This document shows positions 19,216-27,219 of a DNA stretch of 64,000 bases, in pieces. Both the position numbers and the translations under genes were made by a program. The notes beneath the pieces are model-generated. The model had not been told where the DNA came from. It did no database searches and saw only the letters and a program-made list of their open reading frames with translations. Origin of the DNA: JAICKM01 sp050998805 (GTDB lineage: Bacteria; Chloroflexota; Chloroflexia; QHBQ01; JAICKM01). The stretch is from positions 17,486-81,485 of the forward strand of contig JBPCPV010000037.1 in the NCBI GenBank assembly GCA_050998805.1, read 5' to 3'. How positions within the stretch are numbered: the stretch's first letter is position 1; every line of letters begins with the position of its first letter.

Positions 19216-20375
19216 CGCTTCTCCTTATCCTTCTTGACTTGTCGCTTCATTATTACAAGCGTCGGGCCAGTTCCCTGCCGCTGCACGCCGATAACCTCCA
19301 CCGCAGCGTCGTTATTGACGGGGTAAGGACTACCCTCTAGTGCCGCAGCTGGGAGTATACCTATCACAACCCTCGGGTCATAGCCCGGCAGTTCGAGACG
19401 CCGCTCGTTCTCATTGACCTCAATAACACGGGCTTTGATCTTTTGGCCGATATACGGCAAGGGCCGGGCGGGCGCAGTAGGTTGAGCCAGCACGGCAGGA
19501 GCCGACGCTTGCTGGTTAGAGCCAACGGGTACGGAACCGGGTCGCTCCGGCAACGTCAGTTTCATCCGCCCATACCCGCTCGAGGTTTTCGCCCCGACGC
19601 CCATCTCGGCCAGCGCGAGTCTCAGGATCTCGAAGGTCGCACTCACCCATTCTTTCGGCCCCGCCAGCGCGATCAGGTACTCCCCGGTCGCGCTCAGGAA
19701 CGGGATCGGCACCGGGCTGTCCCAGTCCGCAGGAGCGTCCTTGCCCTGCTGATAGTACTGAGGATGATGGACCGTCAGCACATCAGAGTGCAGTGCACCG
19801 TCTCTGCCACCGGAGCCCGGCACGTAGAGCGCGTCGAAGAAGGTGATGTAGCCCGCCTTTTTTGCCGTGCCGAAGACGGTCTCATATGCAGGCTTCTCCT
19901 CTCCGGCCTTCCCCGCCCACTCGTCCCCAAGCCGCTGGCGGGCGTAGGCGGCGGCTAAGCCCTTGAGCGCGCTGCCGGGGATCACCGGCACGCCGTAGGT
20001 GCGGTGCAGCGTGATCGCGTTCTCCAGCACGCTCTCGGCCCCGATGCCGATGACCATCCGGCCGAGCACAGTCGCCTTGCGCGGCTCCACGCCCCGCTCC
20101 TTCAACGCGGCCTCCCAGCGGTCGTAAAAGCCCTTGTACTCGGCGGGTTCGCCGATGCCGGCGACCTGCGTGACTAGCTCGTTTTTCGGCTTTTCCCCGT
20201 CCCGCCCCTCGCTCCAGCTTTCCTCATCCTTGCGCTCTTGATCGCGGATGTACTTGTCGAGCCAGAGGCCGGCATGGGCTGTCGTATCTTTTGGCAACTC
20301 AACTGAGGCTAAGGGGACACGCCGTGTGGACGGACGGGTTTGGCGCTGCACAGGCTGGTTCGGGCGCGTAGTCAT
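19212..20375 (-). CDS. cmr6: Type III-B RAMP protein Cmr6 with C-terminal extension
   Basis: This 387-residue Cas7-group subunit of the Cmr effector caps the backbone filament. The RAMP core is seen in VPVIPGSALKGLAAAYAR, VFGTAKKAGYITFFDA, DVLTVHHPQYYQ and the terminal Gly-rich GAKTSSGYGRMKL (about 280-292). Beyond it, residues about 315-387 (IGQKIKARVIEVNENERR, VEVIGVQRQGTG) look like a small beta-barrel of S1/OB type, which is not standard in Cmr6. The stop and start codons overlap the neighbours on both sides. Confidence 0.9.
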   Translation of the reverse strand: MTTRPNQPVQRQTRPSTRRVPLASVELPKDTTAHAGLWLDKYIRDQERKDEESWSEGRDGEKPKNELVTQVAGIGEPAEYKGFYDRWEAALKERGVEPRKATVLGRMVIGIGAESVLENAITLHRTYGVPVIPGSALKGLAAAYARQRLGDEWAGKAGEEKPAYETVFGTAKKAGYITFFDALYVPGSGGRDGALHSDVLTVHHPQYYQQGKDAPADWDSPVPIPFLSATGEYLIALAGPKEWVSATFEILRLALAEMGVGAKTSSGYGRMKLTLPERPGSVPVGSNQQASAPAVLAQPTAPARPLPYIGQKIKARVIEVNENERRLELPGYDPRVVIGILPAAALEGSPYPVNNDAAVEVIGVQRQGTGPTLVIMKRQVKKDKEKR

Positions 20376-20743
20376 GGCGTACCCTCCGTAGCGGCACCCG
20401 GCTTCACGTCCAGAACCGACTGAGCGAACCGCTTGTACCAGTCGAGCGCGGCGAGCACCTGCTGGGTCAGGCGCATATACTCCCCGAGTTGTAGAGTTCG
20501 GCTGTCCTGTGCCAGCTTCGTGTGGCCGGTAGCTGTAGCCAGCTGTTTGAGCAATTCCTTCTGCTCATCCGTGCCCCGGGCTTCGACGAAGGCAAGCGCC
20601 TGCGCCAGCCCAGCCGTGCGGATCAGCACCGGCAGCTTGTGCGCCATCGAGCCGTACTTGTCCCGTTTATCCTCGGACAGCGACTTCATGGCAGATACGT
20701 CGTTGAACGCCTTCAAGGCATACTCTTGCTCACGGGTCTGCAT
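20372..20743 (-). CDS. cmr5: Type III-B small subunit Cmr5
   Basis: This 123-residue all-helical protein has the size and layout of Cmr5, the Cas11-group subunit that lines the centre of the Cmr complex and contacts target RNA. Visible segments are YALKAFNDVSAMKSL, YGSMAHKLPVLIRTAGLAQALAF and LTQQVLAALDWYKRFAQSVL. It lies 12 bases after cmr4 and overlaps cmr6 by an ATGA. Confidence 0.9.
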   Translation of the reverse strand: MQTREQEYALKAFNDVSAMKSLSEDKRDKYGSMAHKLPVLIRTAGLAQALAFVEARGTDEQKELLKQLATATGHTKLAQDSRTLQLGEYMRLTQQVLAALDWYKRFAQSVLDVKPGAATEGTP

Positions 20744-20755
20744 TGCTGGGCCTCC

Positions 20756-21637
20756 TCACTCGGCCAACTGAGTGCGGCAGAGGCCGCGCCCGACGGTGGC
20801 TTTGCCGCCGAACTGCACCGTCTTGCCGGTCAGCCCCTCCACCACCTTGAAGATCTGGTCTACCGTCAGCCCGGTCTTGCCGACCGGCGTCGCCACCACC
20901 AGCCCAGCTAGGATGCTCTCTGCGGGCAGCGCCTCCTCATACCAGAGGCCGCCGTCTTGCACAGTCTTGGTATCCGGCAGTAGCTTGATCCGCGCGGTGA
21001 TCTCGGTCGCGGTGTCCAGCAGAAAGCTGAGTATGTCGTCGGGGACGACGCAAAATCGCTCCGGCAGCATGTCGTGCCACCCTTCGTCTTTAGGGAACAG
21101 GTGATCCGCCAGCCAGTCCGCCCATGCTTTGGTAGCCGCGTCAGAGCGTGCGTCGAGGTCGAGGTCTTCGAGGTAGACCTGCTTGCCCGCCCCTGCTGGG
21201 CAGATTTTGCAGTCACCCTCGACGACCAAGCAGGCTACGCGATCCTTGTCCAGGGCCGGCGGCTCCGGTATCTTGTCGGGCACGTTCTTCATGCCGGCGT
21301 CTGCGGCGTCGCGGGCGAAGCGGCGCAGCACGTAGGGCGAGGTGACCCACGCGAAGGTTCCAGCCAGGCTACGCACCGGCAGCAGCAGCAGCCGCGCGTC
21401 GGCGAACTGGGCCGAGCTGGCGTGGTCCTCGGCATCTTTCGTGTCGGGACCGAAGACCTTTACACAATCCGCTCCTGTGCAGCTGTCCCGCAGACTGCCC
21501 TTGATCGAGGAGCCGGGCAGGAACGGCAGGCCCGTCGCCTTTTCGCGCGCGATCGGCAGGTCAATCACCCCGATGCCCTGGCCGGTGCCGGCGTGCAGCG
21601 GCGAAAGCGCATGGACAAAGAGTAGGCGTGCGTTCAT
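20756..21637 (-). CDS. cmr4: Type III-B backbone protein Cmr4 (Cas7)
   Basis: This 293-residue Cas7 protein polymerises along the crRNA and cuts target RNA at 6-nt intervals in known Cmr complexes. The N-terminus FVHALSPLHAGTGQGIGVIDLPI and PGSSIKGSLRD are diagnostic. KVFGPDTKDAEDHASSAQFADARLLLLPVRS follows the usual Cmr4 pattern, and the Asp in ADARL or the nearby acidic residues are candidates for target cleavage. It sits between cmr1 and cmr5 with short gaps. Confidence 0.93.
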   Translation of the reverse strand: MNARLLFVHALSPLHAGTGQGIGVIDLPIAREKATGLPFLPGSSIKGSLRDSCTGADCVKVFGPDTKDAEDHASSAQFADARLLLLPVRSLAGTFAWVTSPYVLRRFARDAADAGMKNVPDKIPEPPALDKDRVACLVVEGDCKICPAGAGKQVYLEDLDLDARSDAATKAWADWLADHLFPKDEGWHDMLPERFCVVPDDILSFLLDTATEITARIKLLPDTKTVQDGGLWYEEALPAESILAGLVVATPVGKTGLTVDQIFKVVEGLTGKTVQFGGKATVGRGLCRTQLAE

Positions 21638-21650
21638 GCTTTTATCTCCT

Positions 21651-22964
21651 TTATTTCAGCGTGTCGAGAAATGCCAGCAGGACATTGGTTTCGTTGCCCA
21701 GCAACGGTGTACGGTCGTCCTTGCTCATAATCTGTGCTGCTTCTTGGACAGAAAGTTTGGCATCGACCATGAGGTTCTTGCTATCGCTGAATACGAGTTG
21801 CGGAGGCAGGCGTGTTCCTTCCAGTAGTAGGGCTAGCCCTATCGCCTTGCTGTCACCACAGGCCAGCGGGCGCAGGATCAGGGGACTGGCGAGGCGCTCA
21901 TATTCTTTTTTTCCGTCCCGACCGACCAGAGTATTCTTACCCCGTGGGTCTCCCGCCGATTGGTCATCTCGCTTGAACTCGAAGCTAATGGGCAAGCCAA
22001 AGGCGGCGCGAGGGAACTTGTTGATCTCCGAGATCCGGTCCTTATGCCGTAGCGATGCACCGAACTTTCCACGGAGGGCATCCGGTTCCGGCCAGCGATT
22101 CCTTCCAACATGCGGCTTTCCGCCTTCGTATGTGGTAGGTCGTTGCTGCCGGAAGTTCTTTAAGCGGTCCAGCAGATCGGACCAGACGTCGAGTGCAGCC
22201 CGTGGGGCAGTTAGCCGTAACTTCATGTTGGGGTCGAGATGAGGCAGGTCCGAAGGCCACTTGCTTGCGCCAGCGGCGGAGCGTGCGACGTGGGCTTGCA
22301 GCTTTGCGCGGATCCATCGCTCCGCGCCAGCTGCGTCAGCCGGCGGAAGATCGGTGTTCGGCACATCATTAACGCTCTTACAGTAGAGCGCGCCGAAGCC
22401 GCGCCTCGTGCGTCCGCCGACCCCGCCGAACGTCTCCCATGCCCACAATGCAGCAGCCACGTCCGCTGCATCTTCCTGGCGGTAAGTAATGGTCAGCACA
22501 AAGGCAATACCTTCTGTGACGTAGGCATCCGGTTTGTCGTTCAGAGGAAACGCGCCATAGCTCCAGACGGATCGCGGCGCACCGATATTGACGACGGGCT
22601 TGTCTTGTCTGTCGCGGGCAACAAACCGTTGGCCTTTCTTGAGCACCTCGACCGCGATCTGCACCCGCGACGGGCGCGGGTTCTTCTTGGTGCTCGCCGC
22701 CCCCCACAGCAGATCCTCGGCGGCTTTCATCTCTGTCAGGCTGCCCCCATAGCGGGCGCCACGGCAGGCCCGCCACCAGAAGCGCAGCTGGCCGCGTACC
22801 TCGGTGCCGCGCACGACCGTCACCGGGTCGGCCACGCCGGGCTCGACCCCTCCGCCGAACAGCGGCGTGATCAGCTCATAGCTGCGCTCCTGCGTTATCC
22901 AGCCCTCGCGGGCCGGCGGCACACTCGGCACCGCCGGGGGCTGCCCAGGGTTGGGTCGGTTCAT
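21651..22964 (-). CDS. cmr1: Type III-B RAMP protein Cmr1 (Cas7-like)
   Basis: This 437-residue protein starts at ATG 22964, overlapping the cmr3 stop codon. The family signature GVEPGVADPVTVVRGTEVRGQLRFWWRACRG (motifs FGGGVEPG and GQLRFWWRA) lies near residues 32-65. TFGGVGGRTRRGFGALYC around residue 180 is the second RAMP Gly-rich loop. Cmr1 caps the 3' end of the crRNA-bound filament. The C-terminal half is less conserved. Confidence 0.92.
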   Translation of the reverse strand: MNRPNPGQPPAVPSVPPAREGWITQERSYELITPLFGGGVEPGVADPVTVVRGTEVRGQLRFWWRACRGARYGGSLTEMKAAEDLLWGAASTKKNPRPSRVQIAVEVLKKGQRFVARDRQDKPVVNIGAPRSVWSYGAFPLNDKPDAYVTEGIAFVLTITYRQEDAADVAAALWAWETFGGVGGRTRRGFGALYCKSVNDVPNTDLPPADAAGAERWIRAKLQAHVARSAAGASKWPSDLPHLDPNMKLRLTAPRAALDVWSDLLDRLKNFRQQRPTTYEGGKPHVGRNRWPEPDALRGKFGASLRHKDRISEINKFPRAAFGLPISFEFKRDDQSAGDPRGKNTLVGRDGKKEYERLASPLILRPLACGDSKAIGLALLLEGTRLPPQLVFSDSKNLMVDAKLSVQEAAQIMSKDDRTPLLGNETNVLLAFLDTLK

Positions 22965-24148
22965 TTCTCCACCTCCAGCGGCTCGCCATTCCAGGTGCCG
23001 AGCACCGCCAGGCCGAAGCCGTCTAGCCGGTCTTGCGGCTCGTCGCTGATGCACTGCATCCAAAGTGCGTCTACCCACTTGCCGATAGCCTCGGCGCTGC
23101 CATCAAGTTTGAGGAAGAAGACGCTGCCCGCAGGGGCCAGGCGGCGCGTCGGTTTGGGCGCGCCTTTGCCGTTGTTCGCCGCGAAGTCCCACCCGGAGAC
23201 AACTTGCGGGCGGTCGCAGGCAACGGCGATCAGGCTGGGCTTAACACCCTTAGCATCCTCATTCTCATCAAGCAGCCATTTCGGCCTGTAGCCCGCCTCG
23301 AAGCAGGCCGGGGTGAGCAGTACCACCCGGCAAGCGCGTTGTTCACTAATCTGCTTGCGGATCTCAGGCGGGCAGGCCGGCAGCGACACATTGCTCGACC
23401 GCCAGCTCACCAAGCGGCGCTCTCCGCCGAGCGGGGACAGCACGCCTGCCCGCTCCGGCAGAGCGCCCTCGCTCTCCACAGCCAATGCCAGCCGGGTCGC
23501 GTTCTTCAACCGATCCTTACGCTCCGTGCGAGTGAACTCCAGGCCGCTAGTCATAAACAGCGCGCCCTCGACTGCGGTCTGCGTATCCGGTAAGATGCTG
23601 ACGTGCATCCGCTGCTCGATCTGCGGCCCGCTGTGGCCCAGGCTCGCCGGGGCGACGCCGTCGGCATCCTTCGGCTCGAGGAGCCACTTGGCGAATGTCT
23701 CCCAGTTCCAGAAGCGCGGTACGTCTTTCGGCGGCTTGCCTTCCACTATCGTCTTGGGCGTCACAGGCAGCAGGTCGGGCGGCAGGTCGGTGAGCGCGTC
23801 GTCCCCCCATTTGGCGGGGAGCAGCCGTTGGAGCGTCGTCTTTCGGTCATCGGGATTGACCAGCAGGGCATCGGCTGGCGCGGGGGCCAGCCAGCCATCC
23901 TTCGTGATCTCGCCCGCGTCGTCCAGCTCGACCAGCAGCGGCCCGCGCACACCGATCTTCTTAACTTCCGCGACTTTGCCCGTATCGAAGACCCCATCCT
24001 TCAACCCCGCACGGGTGCGAAGCCCGCCGGTCGTCGTCGAGGGGAAGGGGAAGGGCAGCGAGCGCGCACGCGCGCCCGGCGTCGGCCCGAAGGGGCGTCC
24101 GTCCCGCGCGATCAGCGGGTCGCGCGGCTCAATGATCCAGGTCGGCAT
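22961..24148 (-). CDS. cmr3: Type III-B Cas5-group protein Cmr3
   Basis: This 395-residue protein opens with MPTWIIEPRDPLIARDGRPFG, seen as IIEPRDPLIARDGRPF, the standard Cmr3 N-terminus. It binds the 5' handle of the crRNA beside Cmr2. Other landmarks are LPFPFPSTTTGGLRTRAG, HVSILPDTQTAVEGALFMTSGLEF (motif TAVEGALFMTSGL) and the C-terminal DRLDGFGLAVLGTWNG. Its start overlaps the cmr2 3' end by 20 bases. Confidence 0.92.
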   Translation of the reverse strand: MPTWIIEPRDPLIARDGRPFGPTPGARARSLPFPFPSTTTGGLRTRAGLKDGVFDTGKVAEVKKIGVRGPLLVELDDAGEITKDGWLAPAPADALLVNPDDRKTTLQRLLPAKWGDDALTDLPPDLLPVTPKTIVEGKPPKDVPRFWNWETFAKWLLEPKDADGVAPASLGHSGPQIEQRMHVSILPDTQTAVEGALFMTSGLEFTRTERKDRLKNATRLALAVESEGALPERAGVLSPLGGERRLVSWRSSNVSLPACPPEIRKQISEQRACRVVLLTPACFEAGYRPKWLLDENEDAKGVKPSLIAVACDRPQVVSGWDFAANNGKGAPKPTRRLAPAGSVFFLKLDGSAEAIGKWVDALWMQCISDEPQDRLDGFGLAVLGTWNGEPLEVEK

Positions 24149-26003
24149 TGTGCGGTTCTCCCTTCTGGTCGGCCAGCGCCACGGCGTTGAAGAATATGCG
24201 GGCCACGATCAGTTCGTCGGCAAAGCACGCGAGCGGGGTTTCTTTCAGGCGGCCTTGCAGCTCCTGCTTCGTTGCGTCGTCCAGCCCCTCTGCGCCGCCC
24301 TCCGGCTTTTTCCGCTCCAAGATCCGTAGCGCCTCGAAGCGCATGATCTCTCTGTAGGTATCCTTATCCTTCTCGTCGTGGCCGGCATCCAGCCGTAGGG
24401 CGAGATCGCGCAGCTCGTAGGCCGCGCCGTGCGGCAGCTTCTTCTCCATATAGAGGGTAACATAGTCGTCAAGCCGCTTGTCGAGCGTGCCCCACGTCCC
24501 TCTCACGGGGGTATCGCTGCCGCTCCGCTTGCTGACGATGACCGCCAGGGCGGCCTTGCCGGGCACGCGCTTCGCCTCCCTTTCGGCCTCGCGTGCCAGC
24601 TCCAGCGCGTCCGACAGCGGCTCCAGGTGGTGGACGACCGCCACGCCGACCGAGAGTGTGGGCGCTTTCTCCTCATTCTTATCCGACTTGTACTTGAAGT
24701 CTGCCAGCTTGCCCTCGAACGCACGAGCTAAATCCTTCGCGCAGTCCAGCACGCGGTGCATCGGCACAAAGGCCAGCACGTCGTCTCCACCCGAGTAGAC
24801 TAGCGCGCCCTTATGCTCAGTTTCCACGATCCCACGCACTTTGCGGGCAAACTCATCCAGCTTGCCCGACAGCTCCTGATGCCCCTTGATAGTCGATTGC
24901 GCGGCAATCGCCTTGCCCATATTGTCGCCGTCGGCGAGCAGCAGCGCGTAGTAAGGCATCGGGCGCGGGGGCTTGCCGACGCTCTCGCGGAATGCATTGA
25001 GCGCGGCGCGTGCCTTCACCAGCCGGTCATTTTTCTCTGCCTTATCCAGGGTGCCCTCGAACAGCTCAACAAGCCTCTCCTCGAAGAGCAGGTCGGGTTC
25101 GTAACCGTCGAGAAACGAATATAGCTGGTAGTTCGCAGTAACCCGTGGCAGATCTGCGCCCAGCTTTTCGAGCGCGGCGATGTAAGTCTTCCAAGCCGCC
25201 TCCACGTTGTCTATATGAGAGAGCCTTTCCACAAGCGGCAGGGCCGCGATGTGCGACGTGCTGGGGAACGAGGACGCGCTGCCATCGGAGGTGCTGGGGG
25301 ACGAGGACTCGCTGCCGCGCTTACCGTGCCGCTTAAGCAGGTCCACTCCTGAAAGCCGCTCGGCGGGGCCTGCGCCGTAGTTTTTGAGCAGATGCGCGGC
25401 CTTGTCCTGCTTGTCTTTGTCTGAGGCCCCCTTGCGCGCATATTCCTCTTCGGGGATCACCGACTCGCGCAACCCGTCAATCGAGGACTTCGGCATGTCG
25501 CTCCCCCAGGTGACGGCGGCGAAGTTCCGTGTGGCTTTGCGCGCGGCCATCAAGTCTTCCAGCCGGTCGCGCACACCCAGGTAGTCAGCCTCGGACGAAA
25601 GCGGGAGCGCCGCCCAGTGGTATTCGATCAGATCCTTGACTTGGGCAAGCGCCGTATCCTTCTGCTCTTCGGACGCCCACGTCACTTCCTTGTAAGCATC
25701 GTCGCGGATCTTGTCCAGCCTTTTGCATATGGCCTTCTTTACGTCTTTGGCTAGTTGCGACGGGTCGCCGTCGATCCGCGCGAGGATCTTGTTGGCACCG
25801 CTCGGAGCATCTTCCCCTTTCTCCTCGCTGTTTCGGGGCGCCGGGAAAATCAGCTTGTTCGCGCTGTTCGCGCCGATGGCCCCCGCCGCAGTCTTCGCCA
25901 GCTCACTCAACATCCAGGAGCCGAACCAGAGATCCCGGCTGCGGCGTGCGCTAGCAATGAAATCCTGCACCGGGCCAAGACTGACGAGGAAGAGATACTC
26001 CAT
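24129..26003 (-). CDS. cmr2: Type III-B Cas10 protein Cmr2, no HD domain
   Basis: This 624-residue large subunit and predicted cyclic oligoadenylate synthase begins directly with the first palm domain (SLGPVQDFIASARRSRDLWFG at residues 8-28), so the N-terminal HD nuclease found in many Cas10 proteins is missing. The second palm domain has the catalytic GGDD (YSGGDDVLAF, about residue 403). LLADGDNMGKAI near 345 is the first-palm loop. AGGAG precedes ATG 26003. The complex would therefore signal and cut RNA but would not cut DNA through Cas10. It is the first gene of the cmr operon. Confidence 0.93.
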   Translation of the reverse strand: MEYLFLVSLGPVQDFIASARRSRDLWFGSWMLSELAKTAAGAIGANSANKLIFPAPRNSEEKGEDAPSGANKILARIDGDPSQLAKDVKKAICKRLDKIRDDAYKEVTWASEEQKDTALAQVKDLIEYHWAALPLSSEADYLGVRDRLEDLMAARKATRNFAAVTWGSDMPKSSIDGLRESVIPEEEYARKGASDKDKQDKAAHLLKNYGAGPAERLSGVDLLKRHGKRGSESSSPSTSDGSASSFPSTSHIAALPLVERLSHIDNVEAAWKTYIAALEKLGADLPRVTANYQLYSFLDGYEPDLLFEERLVELFEGTLDKAEKNDRLVKARAALNAFRESVGKPPRPMPYYALLLADGDNMGKAIAAQSTIKGHQELSGKLDEFARKVRGIVETEHKGALVYSGGDDVLAFVPMHRVLDCAKDLARAFEGKLADFKYKSDKNEEKAPTLSVGVAVVHHLEPLSDALELAREAEREAKRVPGKAALAVIVSKRSGSDTPVRGTWGTLDKRLDDYVTLYMEKKLPHGAAYELRDLALRLDAGHDEKDKDTYREIMRFEALRILERKKPEGGAEGLDDATKQELQGRLKETPLACFADELIVARIFFNAVALADQKGEPHNADLDH

Positions 26004-26041
26004 ATTCGACCACTCCTATTGCTGAGATTGCCTACGCCGTC

Positions 26042-26047
26042 ATTATA
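26042..26047 (-). promoter_or_regulatory. -10 element of the cmr operon promoter
   Basis: The minus strand reads GCTATAATG here, a perfect TATAAT, 39 bases upstream of the cmr2 start codon. The -35 region is weak and is overlapped by the palindrome at 26059-26074, which suggests controlled rather than constitutive expression. Confidence 0.6.
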
Positions 26048-26058
26048 GCACACCTGAA

Positions 26059-26074
26059 CGTCACAAATGTGACG
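26059..26074. promoter_or_regulatory. Palindromic operator candidate (CGTCACA-AA-TGTGACG)
   Basis: A perfect 7-bp inverted repeat with a 2-base centre lies over the -35 region of the cmr promoter. It is a natural site for a dimeric regulator. The WYL protein at the end of the operon is a candidate, but a host regulator of Crp/Fnr type could also use it. I did not notice a second copy elsewhere in the window. Confidence 0.6.
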
Positions 26075-26333
26075 GCATTTTACCACCTGCGCCCACCCTG
26101 CTCAATATTGTGAGACGGGCCTCCGCCCCGCGTAGCGCCGTCCTCGCGGGAGCGACTCGGCCTTCGCCAGCCAGCACCCAAAACATCCGTCAAGAGCCTA
26201 GCCGATCACCTGCCTTCGATTTGGCGGTATCTGCCGAGTACAAATAACTTCGGGCAGAGTTGCCCCGCCGCGCTGCGTCCCTGTATCCTGCAAGCTGAAG
26301 AGCGGATTGAGAGGAGTGCTACTACCGCGCCCA

Positions 26334-27194
26334 TTATCTCGCCACTTGTGTTTCAGCCGGGTAGGGGGGAGGCGCGACAGGACGCGCCTGGCCCATGCCC
26401 ATTGTGGTCTTGTAGCCAACACCCGCGTAGCGCGAGAATTCGGCGAGCGCCGCCAGCTGCGCCGCGCGTGGGTCGGCATCGGGCATGAGGTAGGTGCAGG
26501 TGCCGACGAAGCCCTTTTGGGTGTAGCCCGGATAGTGCAGTGTGGCCGTAGAGAGATTGTAGTCGGAGACGACGACTGCGCGGGTGATGAACTCGGTGAG
26601 GGCTGGCCTGTCTAAGTGGAGGACGGGCGGCGCATAGAGGTTCCAGACCCGCATGAAGCTCTCCCAGACGAGCTTCGGTTCGGGGAAGAGGGCAAAGTGC
26701 TTGTCGCCGAGATTGAAGGCGGTGGGGCTGGCGAACTGTATGGTGATATGGCGGCGTGCGGGTGTGGCGGCAAGCGCCTGCCAGTCGGTGAAGCCGGCCC
26801 AGCCGCTGGGGTCGGCGGCGGGCGTGGCGAGCAGCCGGGTGAGGCCGAGGTCAGCCGCGCCGAGCCGCACGATCAGCGGGTCGTCGGCAGCAAGCACGCG
26901 GCTGCTGAGGCAGTCCCAGAGCCGCCCGCCGTCGAGCAGCGTCAGCCGCAGGCGGCATGGATGCCCGGCCCTGAGCGCAATCTGCTCGCCCTGGACACTG
27001 CCGCCGGTGAGCGGGGAGACGGTGAAGGGCCGGTAGCCGTTCTCGTTGTGCAGCCGATCTGAGAGCGTCTGGTCCACCTGCTTGACGAGGTCGAGGAAGG
27101 CGGCGTGGACCTTGTGGCCCATCGTGCGCGGGATGAGGGCGTCGTTGCGGGCGGTGAGGTGGAGGATTAGGGAGTGGAGATAGTTGGAACTCAT
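26334..27194 (-). CDS. cas6: CRISPR repeat endoribonuclease Cas6
   Basis: This 286-residue tandem-ferredoxin protein has the C-terminal Cas6 Gly-rich motif GVGYKTTMGMGQ (about 262-273) and the mid-protein TIQFASPTAFNLG. It cuts the precursor RNA at the 3' base of the repeat hairpin, giving the 8-nt AUUGAAAC 5' handle that the array predicts. It is the only cas6 seen, so it probably serves both the I-D and III-B complexes. It is the last gene of the I-D operon. Confidence 0.92.
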   Translation of the reverse strand: MSSNYLHSLILHLTARNDALIPRTMGHKVHAAFLDLVKQVDQTLSDRLHNENGYRPFTVSPLTGGSVQGEQIALRAGHPCRLRLTLLDGGRLWDCLSSRVLAADDPLIVRLGAADLGLTRLLATPAADPSGWAGFTDWQALAATPARRHITIQFASPTAFNLGDKHFALFPEPKLVWESFMRVWNLYAPPVLHLDRPALTEFITRAVVVSDYNLSTATLHYPGYTQKGFVGTCTYLMPDADPRAAQLAALAEFSRYAGVGYKTTMGMGQARPVAPPPYPAETQVAR

Positions 27195-27219
27195 CTATAT
27201 ACCCTTCTTAATACCGAGT

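Larger units (their letters stand above)
26004..26333. other. Intergenic region upstream of cmr2
   Basis: This 330-base gap lies between cmr2 and the end of the I-D operon. It holds the cmr promoter and palindrome (26042-26074). The rest shows no credible gene; a 93-codon frame at 26198-26479 overlaps cas6 and has no ribosome site. Confidence 0.6.

Noticed and set aside
22239..23291. 350-codon plus-strand frame over cmr1/cmr3
   Set aside because: Antisense to two certain cmr genes and without any motif.
26198..26479. 93-codon minus-strand frame upstream of the cmr/cas6 boundary
   Set aside because: No ribosome site and it overlaps the 3' end of cas6 in another frame.
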